From positions 186,001 through 250,000 of the forward strand of contig CCEZ01000043.1 of the NCBI GenBank assembly GCA_000751555.1: DNA of 64,000 nt. The letters are read 5' to 3'. The notes under the pieces were generated by a model that saw only the letters and a program-made list of their open reading frames with translations, was not told where the DNA came from and searched no databases. Origin of the DNA: Anaerosalibacter massiliensis (lineage in GTDB: Bacteria > Bacillota > Clostridia > Tissierellales > Sporanaerobacteraceae). The position numbers and the translations under genes are program-made. Below, piece after piece: positions 34,719 through 43,386 of this stretch; the stretch's first letter is position 1; each line of letters opens with the position of its first letter.

Positions 34719-35258
34719 GTGATAAGATATAAGGATTTAATTGGAGCAAATGTGGTGGAAGAAAAGAATGGTGAAAAAATAGGAGAAATATCTGATGTGA
34801 TTTTCACAGATGATTTTGAAAAATTCATTGGTTTTTTAATAGAAGATGGAAAATTTTTAAAACAAAAGAAAAAGATATTTATAGATGATATTTTATCTTT
34901 TGGCAAGGATGTTATTATTATTGATTCAGAAAAAGTCTTATCTATTAAAAAGAACAATGTAAATGAAGGTATTACAGGAGAGGATATTAAATTTATAGAT
35001 AAAGAAATACTTACAGAAAATGGTGAGTGCCTAGGATATATAAAAGATTTATTATTTAACTATGAAAAAGAAAAGTTAATTGGATATATTATTACTGAAG
35101 GGATAATAGAAGATATTACTAAGGGAAGAAGTTTTGTGCCTAATTTATCAAATATAAAAATAAATAAGGAAAATCTAATAGTAGGTAATGAAGTTAAATA
35201 TTTAATTAGCAAAAATAAAGAACATTACAAAAAACTGTTAGAATTGATAGAGAGATAA
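34719..35258 (+). CDS. PRC-barrel domain protein
   Basis: A 179-aa protein with two PRC-barrel-like repeats: DLIGANVVEEKNGEKIGEI with DVIF, and LTENGECLGYIKDLLF further on. Start GTG 34719, 7 bp after AAGGAG; the TTG/ATG options upstream lack a site. PRC-barrels occur in ribosome maturation and in envelope or photosystem proteins; in clostridia this two-repeat form has no defined job. It precedes a YtxH-like small gene. Confidence 0.8.
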   Translation: MIRYKDLIGANVVEEKNGEKIGEISDVIFTDDFEKFIGFLIEDGKFLKQKKKIFIDDILSFGKDVIIIDSEKVLSIKKNNVNEGITGEDIKFIDKEILTENGECLGYIKDLLFNYEKEKLIGYIITEGIIEDITKGRSFVPNLSNIKINKENLIVGNEVKYLISKNKEHYKKLLELIER

Positions 35259-35302
35259 AGAGGCAAGATAAATATAGAATCTAAAAAAGGGAGATGATAT
35301 AA

Positions 35303-35470
35303 ATGAATGGTAGTTTTAAAAGAGGAGCTTTTATGGGAAGTCTTATAGGAGCATCAGCAGCAGTATTTGCTGCATCTAGAATAGGACCAATGCAAAAGAG
35401 AAAAATTAGGAGAAATACTAGAAAAGCTATATCAAATATAAAGGATGGGATGAACTTAATTTGGAAATAG
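35303..35470 (+). CDS. YtxH-like small membrane-associated protein
   Basis: A 55-aa frame with GGGAGATG upstream of ATG 35303. It starts MNGSFKRGAFMGSLIGASAA, an Ala/Gly-rich hydrophobic stretch (about residues 9-27), then a strongly basic half. This is the layout of short YtxH/general-stress-like proteins. Lies between the PRC-barrel and permease genes. Confidence 0.7.
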   Translation: MNGSFKRGAFMGSLIGASAAVFAASRIGPMQKRKIRRNTRKAISNIKDGMNLIWK

Positions 35471-35490
35471 GCAGCTTTTGCTGCCTATAA
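35469..35490 (+). terminator. Hairpin after the YtxH-like gene
   Basis: AGGCAGC/GCTGCCT stem with TTTT loop starting in the stop codon; the following tract is only partly T-rich. Confidence 0.5.
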
Positions 35491-35511
35491 ATTATAATAG
35501 GGAGATAAGAA

Positions 35512-36678
35512 ATGGCTGTTAGAAATATGGTATTGGGTTTACAAATTTCAGCTGTATTACTTATAATAACAGTAATATACTATGTTATAAATATAGGAAA
35601 TAAGTATATTGAAGAAAATAAAAAAATTAAAATAGATAATAAAAGGTTATATAAATTTTTTATATGCTTTTTATTATTATACTTAATATATATTTTAACT
35701 AAAAAATATAAATTTCTATTGGAAATAATAAATGTTTTAATATTGTCATTAATTTTAGCTTATCTTTTAAACCCTATAGTGGATTTTTTGGAAAAAAAGA
35801 AAATACCTAGGCTATGGAGTGTTATATTTTTATATATTCTCATTGGCTTCATAATATTCATTTTCTCTTTTATTTTAATTCCTGAAATTATAAAGGAGTT
35901 TAAAAATATAGGATATATATTGCCAGATTATTTGAATAAAGTTTATGCATATATAGATAAAATACACAATAGATATTTTTTAAATTTAAATAATTTACCT
36001 CCTGAACTTAACGGCATAAGAGGAGTATTTAAAGAAAATATAAATAGTCTTGAAAAGATTTTTATAAAATGGATTAAAAAGTTTACAAATATAACTGTGA
36101 ATATGTTTTCTAAGATTTTCACTTTAATTTTGGTGCCTATTATTTCATTTTATTTTTTGAAAGACAAAGAATATTTTAAGAGAAAAATTTATTTAACCAT
36201 ACCTAAAACCTATAGAAATGAAGTTAAAAAGCTTTTTAAAGAAATAGATAAATCTATAAGTAGCTTTATTAGAGGAAGAATAATAGTAGGGATATATGTA
36301 GGTATAACTACTACTATAGCATTAATTATTTTAAATATAAATTTTGCTTTTAGTATTGGCATGTTAGCAGGTTTAGCAGATATAATTCCTTATTTTGGTC
36401 CCATTATAGGGATTGTTCCTGCGGTTTTCCTTGCATTACTTGATGGTCCTTTAAAAGTAATATGGGTTATAATTGCTTTCACCATTATCCAACAAACAGA
36501 AAATAATATAATTACTCCAAAAGTTGTAGGAGAAAGTGTGGGTATTCATCCTGTAACTGTTATATTATCTCTAATAATAGGAGGAGGCTTCTTTGGAATA
36601 CTGGGAATGCTTTTAGCTATACCAATAGTAGCAATAATTAAAATTATGTATTCCTATTTTATAGAGAAAGTTAAATAG
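35512..36678 (+). CDS. AI-2E family (PerM/YueF-type) transporter
   Basis: A 388-aa polytopic membrane protein. There are several N-terminal membrane segments, a soluble middle loop (about 130-215), and the family hallmark near the C-terminus: GLADIIPYFGPIIGIVPAV and QQTENNIITPKVVGESVGIHP. Members export small solutes or peptides or act as ion antiporters; substrate unknown. Located upstream of alaS, as in many clostridia. Confidence 0.88.
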   Translation: MAVRNMVLGLQISAVLLIITVIYYVINIGNKYIEENKKIKIDNKRLYKFFICFLLLYLIYILTKKYKFLLEIINVLILSLILAYLLNPIVDFLEKKKIPRLWSVIFLYILIGFIIFIFSFILIPEIIKEFKNIGYILPDYLNKVYAYIDKIHNRYFLNLNNLPPELNGIRGVFKENINSLEKIFIKWIKKFTNITVNMFSKIFTLILVPIISFYFLKDKEYFKRKIYLTIPKTYRNEVKKLFKEIDKSISSFIRGRIIVGIYVGITTTIALIILNINFAFSIGMLAGLADIIPYFGPIIGIVPAVFLALLDGPLKVIWVIIAFTIIQQTENNIITPKVVGESVGIHPVTVILSLIIGGGFFGILGMLLAIPIVAIIKIMYSYFIEKVK

Positions 36679-36687
36679 GGTTAATTA

Positions 36688-36716
36688 TTGACAATTCAAA
36701 GCTTTTTAATTATAAT
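36688..36716 (+). promoter_or_regulatory. SigA promoter upstream of alaS leader
   Basis: Perfect TTGACA (36688-36693) and TATAAT (36711-36716) with 17-bp spacing. Confidence 0.88.
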
Positions 36717-36720
36717 CCTA

Positions 36721-36774
36721 GTTATAGAGTAGGGTATAACTGTCGTCCCTTTTCTGTTTCGGGACGTTTTTTTT
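36721..36774 (+). ncRNA. Short leader RNA with terminator before alaS
   Basis: From the predicted start near 36723 there is a small stem GTTATA/TATAAC and then a strong terminator (CGTCCC/GGGACG, 36744-36766, with 8 T). The whole transcript would be only about 50 nt if termination occurs. No T-box core is present. It is either an attenuator remnant controlling alaS or a small RNA. Confidence 0.65.
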
Positions 36775-36841
36775 ATAGGATAAAAATATGAAGATTTATT
36801 TATTAAATAAATTCTTAAGATAAAGGTGAGGTGTGCTCTTA

Positions 36842-39481
36842 ATGAAAAAGATGGGATTGAATGAAATAAGAAATGAATTTTTAGATTTTTTCCAAGAAAA
36901 AAACCATTTAATTTTACCAAGTTTCTCCTTAGTTCCTAAAAACGATAAAAGTTTATTATTAATAAATGCAGGGATGGCACCTTTGAAACCATATTTTACT
37001 GGTGATTCTATTCCTCCTAATAAAAGGGTGGCTACTTGTCAAAAATGCGTTAGAACGGGAGATATTGAAAATGTAGGGAAAACAGATAGACATGCAACTT
37101 TTTTTGAAATGCTAGGAAATTTTTCTTTTGGAGAATATTTTAAAGATGAAGCTATAGAGTGGGCTTGGGAATTTATGACTGAAAGATTGGAGATACCTAG
37201 AGAAAATATATGGGTAACTATATATTTTGACGATGACGAAGCTTTTGAAATTTGGAATAAAAAAATTAAAATTTCAAAAGAAAAAATAATTAGATTAGGA
37301 AAAGAGGATAATTTTTGGGAGCTAGAAGTAGGCCCTGGTGGTCCATGTTCAGAGATTTATATAGATAGAGGAGAAGAATATGGTTGTGGAAAATCAACTT
37401 GTAAACCAGGGTGTGAATGTGATAGATATGTTGAAGTTTGGAATTTAGTATTTTCACAATATGATAAAGATGAGTATGGGAATTATAATCCACTTCCAAA
37501 TCCAAATATTGATACAGGAATGGGACTTGAAAGAATAGCAGCTGTTATGGAAGGAGCAGACAATATATTTGAAATAGGAATTATAAATGATTTATTAAAA
37601 GAAGTAGAGAAAATAAGTGGAGAGAAATATGGAAAAGATAAAAAAGTAGACGAATCTATTAGAGTGATAACAGACCATATAAGAGCTATTACTTTTTTAG
37701 TATCTGATGGAGTTTTACCTAGTAATGAAGGTAGAGGATATGTACTAAGAAGATTAATAAGAAGAGGAGCAAGACATGGTAAGTTATTAGGAATAGATGG
37801 AATATTTTTATATGCTCTTTCTGAAAAAGTGATACAATTATGGAAGGAAGAATATACTGAGCTTGCTGAAAATGAGGAAAAAATTAAGAGAATAATAAAA
37901 ATTGAAGAAGAAAAATTTGAAGAGACTATTGATCAAGGAATAAATATACTCAATAAATATATTGAAGATATGGAAAATAATAATGAAAAAACATTATCAG
38001 GAGATAAAGCTTTTAAACTCTATGATACCTATGGATTTCCATTGGATTTAACAAGAGAAATACTTGAAGAAAAAGCTTTGAAAGTAGATGAAAAAGAGTT
38101 TAATATAGAAATGGAAGAGCAAAGAGAAAGAGCAAGAAATGCAAGAGATGGCTCAAAAAGAGAAGCTTGGGGAAAGGACGAGTTGACTAGTAGGTTTAAA
38201 GAATTTAAGACTAAATTCATAGGATATACTACTACAGAGTCTAATTCTAGAATAATAGGATTATTTAAAGATGAAGAAAAAGTTTCTATTTTAAAAAATG
38301 GAGAAAAGGGTATAATTATTTTAGATGAGACTCCTTTCTATGGAGAAAGTGGAGGTCAAGTTGGAGATATCGGAGTTATAAAGGGACAAAATTTTGAATC
38401 TAAAGTATTAGATACTCAAAAAACTAAAAATAATATTATATATCAATTTGTAGAGGTAGAAAGCGGAGAAATTAAAAATGGTGAAGAGGTATTTGCAAGG
38501 GTAGATAGAACTAGAAGGAAGGACATAGCTAGAAATCATTCTGCAACTCATCTTCTTCATAAAGCTTTAAAAGATGTTTTAGGTAATCATGTAAATCAAG
38601 CAGGATCATTAGTTTTACCAGATAGACTAAGATTTGATTTTACTCATTATGATGCTGTAACAAAAAAAGAATTAGATAAGATTGAAGAGATTGTGAATAA
38701 AAAAATATTAGAAGGATTAAATGTATCAGTTATCGAAACTAGTATGGATGAAGCAAAAAAAAGAGGAGCTATAGCTTTATTTGAAGATAAGTATAAAGAG
38801 GATGTAAGGGTTATAGAAATGGGCTCTTTTAGCAAAGAGTTTTGTGGAGGTACTCATGTAGACAATACTAGCAATATTGGTTTATTTAAAATTGTTAGCG
38901 AATCTAGTATTGCTTCTGGTGTTAGAAGAATTGAAGCTATAACTGGCAGGAAAGTTTATAGTCATTTAAAGTATATGGAGGAAGAAATAGATTCTATATC
39001 AAATATTCTTAAATCTAATAAAGACAATGTATTAGAGAAAGTGAAGTCTATGTCTGAAGAAATAAAAGAAAAAGAAAGGGAAATACAATCCTTAAAATCT
39101 AAGGTAGCTTCATCTTTGTCTGAAGATATCCTAGAACAAAAACATAGTATAGAGGGAATAAATATTATTACTTACAAGGTTAAAGATATGGATATGAATA
39201 GCTTGAGAAGTCTAGGAGATGAAATTAAAAATCATCTTGAATCTGGAGTTGTAGTACTTGCATCTGTTTCAGAAAATAGTGTATCTTTTGTGTCAATGGT
39301 TACTAAAGATTTAATTAATAAGGGACTTCATGCTGGAAATATAATAAGAGAAGTAGCTAAAGTGACTGGAGGCGGTGGTGGTGGACGTCCAGATATGGCA
39401 CAAGCAGGTGGAAAGGATCCTAGCAAAGTAGATAGTAGTTTAGAATTGGTTGAAGTTTTAGTCAAGGAAAGTTTAAAATAA
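36842..39481 (+). CDS. alaS: Alanine--tRNA ligase
   Basis: An 879-aa class II synthetase. Catalytic core MGLNEIRNEFLDFFQEKNH onward with HATFFEMLGNFSFGEYFK; editing domain with HSATHLLHKAL and the zinc motif in FCGGTHVD; C-terminal C-Ala domain with GGGGGGRPDMAQAGG. It charges tRNA-Ala and clears mischarged Ser/Gly. ATG 36842 chosen; GTG 36833 overlaps the GAGGTG site. Confidence 0.97.
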   Translation: MKKMGLNEIRNEFLDFFQEKNHLILPSFSLVPKNDKSLLLINAGMAPLKPYFTGDSIPPNKRVATCQKCVRTGDIENVGKTDRHATFFEMLGNFSFGEYFKDEAIEWAWEFMTERLEIPRENIWVTIYFDDDEAFEIWNKKIKISKEKIIRLGKEDNFWELEVGPGGPCSEIYIDRGEEYGCGKSTCKPGCECDRYVEVWNLVFSQYDKDEYGNYNPLPNPNIDTGMGLERIAAVMEGADNIFEIGIINDLLKEVEKISGEKYGKDKKVDESIRVITDHIRAITFLVSDGVLPSNEGRGYVLRRLIRRGARHGKLLGIDGIFLYALSEKVIQLWKEEYTELAENEEKIKRIIKIEEEKFEETIDQGINILNKYIEDMENNNEKTLSGDKAFKLYDTYGFPLDLTREILEEKALKVDEKEFNIEMEEQRERARNARDGSKREAWGKDELTSRFKEFKTKFIGYTTTESNSRIIGLFKDEEKVSILKNGEKGIIILDETPFYGESGGQVGDIGVIKGQNFESKVLDTQKTKNNIIYQFVEVESGEIKNGEEVFARVDRTRRKDIARNHSATHLLHKALKDVLGNHVNQAGSLVLPDRLRFDFTHYDAVTKKELDKIEEIVNKKILEGLNVSVIETSMDEAKKRGAIALFEDKYKEDVRVIEMGSFSKEFCGGTHVDNTSNIGLFKIVSESSIASGVRRIEAITGRKVYSHLKYMEEEIDSISNILKSNKDNVLEKVKSMSEEIKEKEREIQSLKSKVASSLSEDILEQKHSIEGINIITYKVKDMDMNSLRSLGDEIKNHLESGVVVLASVSENSVSFVSMVTKDLINKGLHAGNIIREVAKVTGGGGGGRPDMAQAGGKDPSKVDSSLELVEVLVKESLK

Positions 39482-39513
39482 ATATTAGTCAAATTATTTG
39501 ACTAATATTTATT
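39481..39513 (+). terminator. Hairpin after alaS
   Basis: A perfect 13-bp stem with loop TTA (39481-39493/39497-39509) followed by TATTTT. A moderate terminator. Confidence 0.6.
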
Positions 39514-39571
39514 TTAAAAGTATGTATATAATATAATCTTTATGGTATAAATATTATAAGGGGGTGTTTTA

Positions 39572-39856
39572 ATGAACAATAATAATTTTAATGAAACTAT
39601 GAAATTTGAACCACCAAAAGAAAATATAAATGAGGCTAGAGAAATTCTTATAACTGTTTATGAAGCCTTAAAGGAAAGAGGATATAACCCTATTAATCAA
39701 ATGATTGGATATATACTATCTGGAGATCCAACTTATGTAACTAGCTATAACAATGCTAGAAGTTTAGTAAGAAAATTAGAAAGAGACGAACTTATTGAAG
39801 AATTATTAAGGTCTTATTTAGAAAATGAAAATAATGAGGAAAATAATAGGAAGTAG
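39572..39856 (+). CDS. ireB: IreB family regulatory phosphoprotein (UPF0297)
   Basis: A 94-aa protein with the family core [35 protein letters not shown]-type start and [18 protein letters not shown]. IreB is a substrate of the Ser/Thr kinase IreK in enterococci. Location between alaS and yqgF is the conserved Firmicute order. Ribosome site AAGGGGG. Confidence 0.93.
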   Translation: MNNNNFNETMKFEPPKENINEAREILITVYEALKERGYNPINQMIGYILSGDPTYVTSYNNARSLVRKLERDELIEELLRSYLENENNEENNRK

Positions 39857-39867
39857 GAGAGGTATAA

Positions 39868-42027
39868 TTGAATAGGTACAGGCTAATAAGCAGCTTAATT
39901 ATTGTATTACTAATGTTTTCTTTTTTCAGTGCAAACACTATAGAAGCATCAAGTGAATCTAATAATAAGACAGTGTACTTAATCGTACTTAATAAGTATA
40001 TTCTGAAAGATATTGATAACATGGCTAATTTGAAGCAAATTGTTAATGAAGGCAGTATTGGACTCATGAATACTAGAGGGTTATATAATTATAAAGGTTC
40101 GGAAAGCTTTTTGACTATAAACTCATCGAAAAAAGCATATTCCACTTATGAAAGTGCAGAAACATATAATTTAAATGAGGAAAACAAAGAAATATACGAA
40201 AGAAGAATTGGACCAGTAACAGATGATTTTCAAATTGCAAATATAAATTTTAATAAAATTATTGAATTAAATAAGAAAAATAGCTATGAGCCGTATATAG
40301 GAGTTTTAGGAGATAGTTTACATAAATCAGGATTAAAAACTGCTATGTATGGGAATGGAGACACTTTGGAAGAAGTTATGAGATCATCAAGTCTTATTCC
40401 TATTGATTCTAAGGGATTAATTGATTTTGGAAATGTGGACAATATATTGATTAAGGATAAGAATTTTCCTTATGGAATTAGAACAGATTATGATAAATTG
40501 ATCACTGAAATAAGTAATGTAAAAAATAAATCATCTTTGATAGTTGTTGATACTGGTGATTTAGATAGGCTTAGCTCTTATAGTCAGGAGCTAACAGATG
40601 AGATGTTTGAAAAGCACAGATTAAATATATTGGATAAGATTGATAATTTTATAGGGAATTTAAAAGATAATATTGATAAAGAGAATTCTATGCTTATTAT
40701 AGTGAGTCCCAATAGTGGAGAGGAAAGATTAGATGATAGTAAATTATCACCTTTAGTGCTTTGGGGAAATAATATTCCTAAGGGGATTTTAAATTCTCCC
40801 ACTACCAAAAGAGAAGGGGTGGTAACGAATATTGACATAGCTCCTTCCATTGCAGAATTTTTAGGAGCTTCAACAAAGTATATGTCTGGAAATGTGTTAA
40901 GTTATAAAGAAAATGATGATAATCTTAATTATATTTTAACTAATAATTCAAGAATAAATATAGTTTCTAAAAGTAGATTTTATATATTGTCTACTTATAG
41001 TATATTATCCATGATTGTAATATTATTTGTTATGCTAGTATTAGGAAGCAAGGTAAAGCTCAAAGGCAGATTATATAATATTTTAAGTATTGCAATTATA
41101 ACTATTGGAATAATTCCATTATCTTTAATACTGACATCAGCAATAAATTGGACAAATTATACGAATTATATTATTTCTTTAATTGTTACTTTGTTTTTAT
41201 TGATACTATTTATATATAAAGTTAAAAAAATAGATAAAGTTTTACTTGTTTCTGGTCTGATTTATTGGATATTAGTGCTAGATATGTTCCTAGGAGGGAA
41301 TTTAACTAGGTACTCTGCATTAGGATATGATCCAACAATTGGTGCTAGATACTTTGGACTAGGTAATGAGATGGTAGGAGTGTTTTTAGGTGTTAGTGCA
41401 GTATTTATAGGAACTTTTATGAATAAAAGAGGAAATAAACTAATTTCATTTATTTTATTGGTTTTTTCTGCTATAATAGTAGGACACCCTAAATTGGGAG
41501 CAAATGTGGGGGGAAGTATTGCTACTTTATTTTTTACAATCTATTTCTTATTAGAGTCTTTAGACAAAAATATAAATTTTAAAAGGATTTTTACCATTGG
41601 ACTATTTATTATAGGCTTTGTTATTATTATGGCTTTTATTGATATTAAATTTAATCCTAGCCCTACCCATTTAGGAAAAACTGTTATGATGACTAACGAT
41701 GAAGGAAAGTGGATAATAGGTAGTATTGCCCTTAGAAAATTTTTGATGAATATTAAATTGGTGGGTTCCTCTATATGGACTAAAGTTTTACATGCTAATT
41801 TAATTTCTCAGATGGTAATTATTTTTACTTTAGGAGATAGATTAAGAGAATTATTCGAGGAGCATAAATATATTTATATAGGATTCATAAGCGGTATGAC
41901 TGGAAGTATAATAGGGTTTTTGGCTAATGATTCTGGAATAATACTTGCTTCTATAGCTGTAACGTTAATTAATGTATCCTTTATTTTTAAAACAATTGAG
42001 TATATAGCTGATGAACAATGTTATTAA
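39868..42027 (+). CDS. Alkaline-phosphatase-like domain fused to a multi-pass membrane domain, unknown
   Basis: A 719-aa protein with a signal peptide (residues 1-28). Residues about 30-340 have the fold of alkaline-phosphatase/sulfatase-like enzymes, shown by DTGDLDR, MLIIVSPNSGEE, KLSPLVLWG and TTKREGVVTNIDIAPSIAEFLG. Residues about 370-710 hold roughly ten membrane segments with a conserved GYDPTIGARYFGLGNEMVG. Start TTG 39868 after GAGAGG. It sits within the alaS-ireB-yqgF block. Clear metal-site residues are not obvious to me, so catalysis is uncertain. Confidence 0.7.
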   Translation: MNRYRLISSLIIVLLMFSFFSANTIEASSESNNKTVYLIVLNKYILKDIDNMANLKQIVNEGSIGLMNTRGLYNYKGSESFLTINSSKKAYSTYESAETYNLNEENKEIYERRIGPVTDDFQIANINFNKIIELNKKNSYEPYIGVLGDSLHKSGLKTAMYGNGDTLEEVMRSSSLIPIDSKGLIDFGNVDNILIKDKNFPYGIRTDYDKLITEISNVKNKSSLIVVDTGDLDRLSSYSQELTDEMFEKHRLNILDKIDNFIGNLKDNIDKENSMLIIVSPNSGEERLDDSKLSPLVLWGNNIPKGILNSPTTKREGVVTNIDIAPSIAEFLGASTKYMSGNVLSYKENDDNLNYILTNNSRINIVSKSRFYILSTYSILSMIVILFVMLVLGSKVKLKGRLYNILSIAIITIGIIPLSLILTSAINWTNYTNYIISLIVTLFLLILFIYKVKKIDKVLLVSGLIYWILVLDMFLGGNLTRYSALGYDPTIGARYFGLGNEMVGVFLGVSAVFIGTFMNKRGNKLISFILLVFSAIIVGHPKLGANVGGSIATLFFTIYFLLESLDKNINFKRIFTIGLFIIGFVIIMAFIDIKFNPSPTHLGKTVMMTNDEGKWIIGSIALRKFLMNIKLVGSSIWTKVLHANLISQMVIIFTLGDRLRELFEEHKYIYIGFISGMTGSIIGFLANDSGIILASIAVTLINVSFIFKTIEYIADEQCY

Positions 42028-42076
42028 GTATGTATTTAATATTTTGTATAAAATTAATTTAAAATGAGGAGAGTTT

Positions 42077-42490
42077 ATGGAAAGAATCTTAGGAATTGAT
42101 GTAGGAGATAAGACGATAGGTGTAGCTGTAAGTGATCCTTTGGGGTTAACCGCTCAAGGTATTATTACAATAGAAAGAAATGGTATAAAAAATGATTTTA
42201 AAGCTCTAAAGTCTATTATCGATGAATATGAAATTGCTAAAATAGTAGTTGGATTTCCTAAAAATATGAACAATACTATAGGACCTCAAGGGGAGAAAGT
42301 TCTAGAGTTTGTAGAGGAAATAAAAAAAGAGTTTGAATTGGAAATAATTTTAGAAGATGAGCGTTTGACTACAGTAGCTGCTGAAAAGCTTTTGATTAAT
42401 GGAGATGTAAGCAGAAAAAAGAGAAAAAAGGTCATTGATAAAGTAGCTGCAACCTATATATTACAGACTTATTTAGATAAAAATTATTGA
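42077..42490 (+). CDS. yqgF: Pre-16S rRNA nuclease YqgF/RuvX
   Basis: A 137-aa RNase H-fold protein starting [23 protein letters not shown], with [14 protein letters not shown] and the acidic end [14 protein letters not shown]. It processes the 5' end of pre-16S rRNA. AGGAGAG ribosome site; 14 bp before the DUF1292 gene. Confidence 0.94.
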   Translation: MERILGIDVGDKTIGVAVSDPLGLTAQGIITIERNGIKNDFKALKSIIDEYEIAKIVVGFPKNMNNTIGPQGEKVLEFVEEIKKEFELEIILEDERLTTVAAEKLLINGDVSRKKRKKVIDKVAATYILQTYLDKNY

Positions 42491-42504
42491 AGAAGGTGAA
42501 GTAG

Positions 42505-42753
42505 GTGGAAGATAGGATAGTTTTATTAGATGAGAGAGGTAAAAAAGAAGAATTTGAAATTTCTGTAACTTTCGGTCTTGATGATTCTAATTATGCTGTA
42601 CTTTTCCCTATGGACAATGAAAATGAAGCTTATATTCTCAGAATGGAATATGATGATAATGGTGATTTGATTTTAGTAGGGATAGAAGATGATGGAGAGT
42701 TAAATGATGCTATACTAGCTTATGAAAGTATTTTAAAGGAAAGTATTAAATAA
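42505..42753 (+). CDS. DUF1292 (UPF0473/YrzB) protein
   Basis: An 82-aa acidic protein, GTG start with GAAGGTG upstream. DRIVLLDERGKKEEFEISVTF and YILRMEYDDNGDLILVGIEDD match the family that follows yqgF in Firmicutes. Function unknown. Confidence 0.9.
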   Translation: MEDRIVLLDERGKKEEFEISVTFGLDDSNYAVLFPMDNENEAYILRMEYDDNGDLILVGIEDDGELNDAILAYESILKESIK

Positions 42754-42769
42754 AATTAAATACAGATAT

Positions 42770-42809
42770 TTGACTTTTATTATATATATCTATATTCTAT
42801 ATATAGAAT
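42770..42809 (+). promoter_or_regulatory. fur promoter with palindromic operator
   Basis: TTGACT (42770-42775) and TATTCT (42793-42798) with a 17-bp spacer. The -10 element overlaps the perfect 16-bp palindrome ATTCTATATATAGAAT (42794-42809), a candidate autoregulatory site for the Fur-family protein. Confidence 0.7.
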
Positions 42810-42827
42810 AAATAAGCAGGTGAAAAT

Positions 42828-43268
42828 ATGGATATTAATTTAGATTCTATAAAAGAGAGGTTAAAAGAAGAAGGATATAAATTAACAACTCAGAGAAGAG
42901 CAATATTAGATGTTATTATTGAAAATAAAGGGAGTCATTTAAGTCCAGAAGAAATTTATGATATAGTAAAATTAAAATATCCAGAAATAGGCTTGGCCAC
43001 AGTTTATAGAACTTTGCAACTCTTGGAACAGTTAGACATAATATGCAAATTAAATTTTGATGATGGCTGTAATAGGTATGAATTAAATTCAAATTCTAGT
43101 GATCATCATCATCACCATCTAATATGTTTAGATTGCGGAAAAGTCATAGAAGTTAAATTAGACTTATTGGAAAGCTTAGAATATGAGATTGAGAAAGAAG
43201 GGAAATTTGAGATAGTGGATCACAATGTAAAATTTTTCGGATACTGTAGCGAGTGTCGAGATAAATAA
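42828..43268 (+). CDS. fur: Fur family transcriptional regulator
   Basis: A 146-aa ferric-uptake-type repressor. Winged helix LKEEGYKLTTQRRAILDVI and GLATVYRTLQLLEQ; metal-binding run DHHHHHLICLDCGKVIE; second zinc pair in GYCSEC. The ICLDCGKVIE context points to Fur rather than PerR or Zur, but specificity cannot be proven. AGGTG site; single gene between its own promoter and terminator. Confidence 0.85.
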   Translation: MDINLDSIKERLKEEGYKLTTQRRAILDVIIENKGSHLSPEEIYDIVKLKYPEIGLATVYRTLQLLEQLDIICKLNFDDGCNRYELNSNSSDHHHHHLICLDCGKVIEVKLDLLESLEYEIEKEGKFEIVDHNVKFFGYCSECRDK

Positions 43269-43293
43269 ATCCCCTAAAGGGGATTGTTTTTTT
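43268..43293 (+). terminator. Terminator after fur
   Basis: AATCCCC/GGGGATT stem with TAAA loop and seven T. Confidence 0.92.
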
Positions 43294-43386
43294 GTAAGTA
43301 TAGTGTGTAAGCTAATATTTTGTTTTTCGAATACTAATTATTATAAGATTTGGAGAAATTAATAAAATAGAAGGAGTTGATATAGT

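Noticed and set aside
36721-36774. T-box riboswitch for alaS
   Set aside because: The leader is about 50 nt, has no GGTGGTACC core and no room for Stem I.
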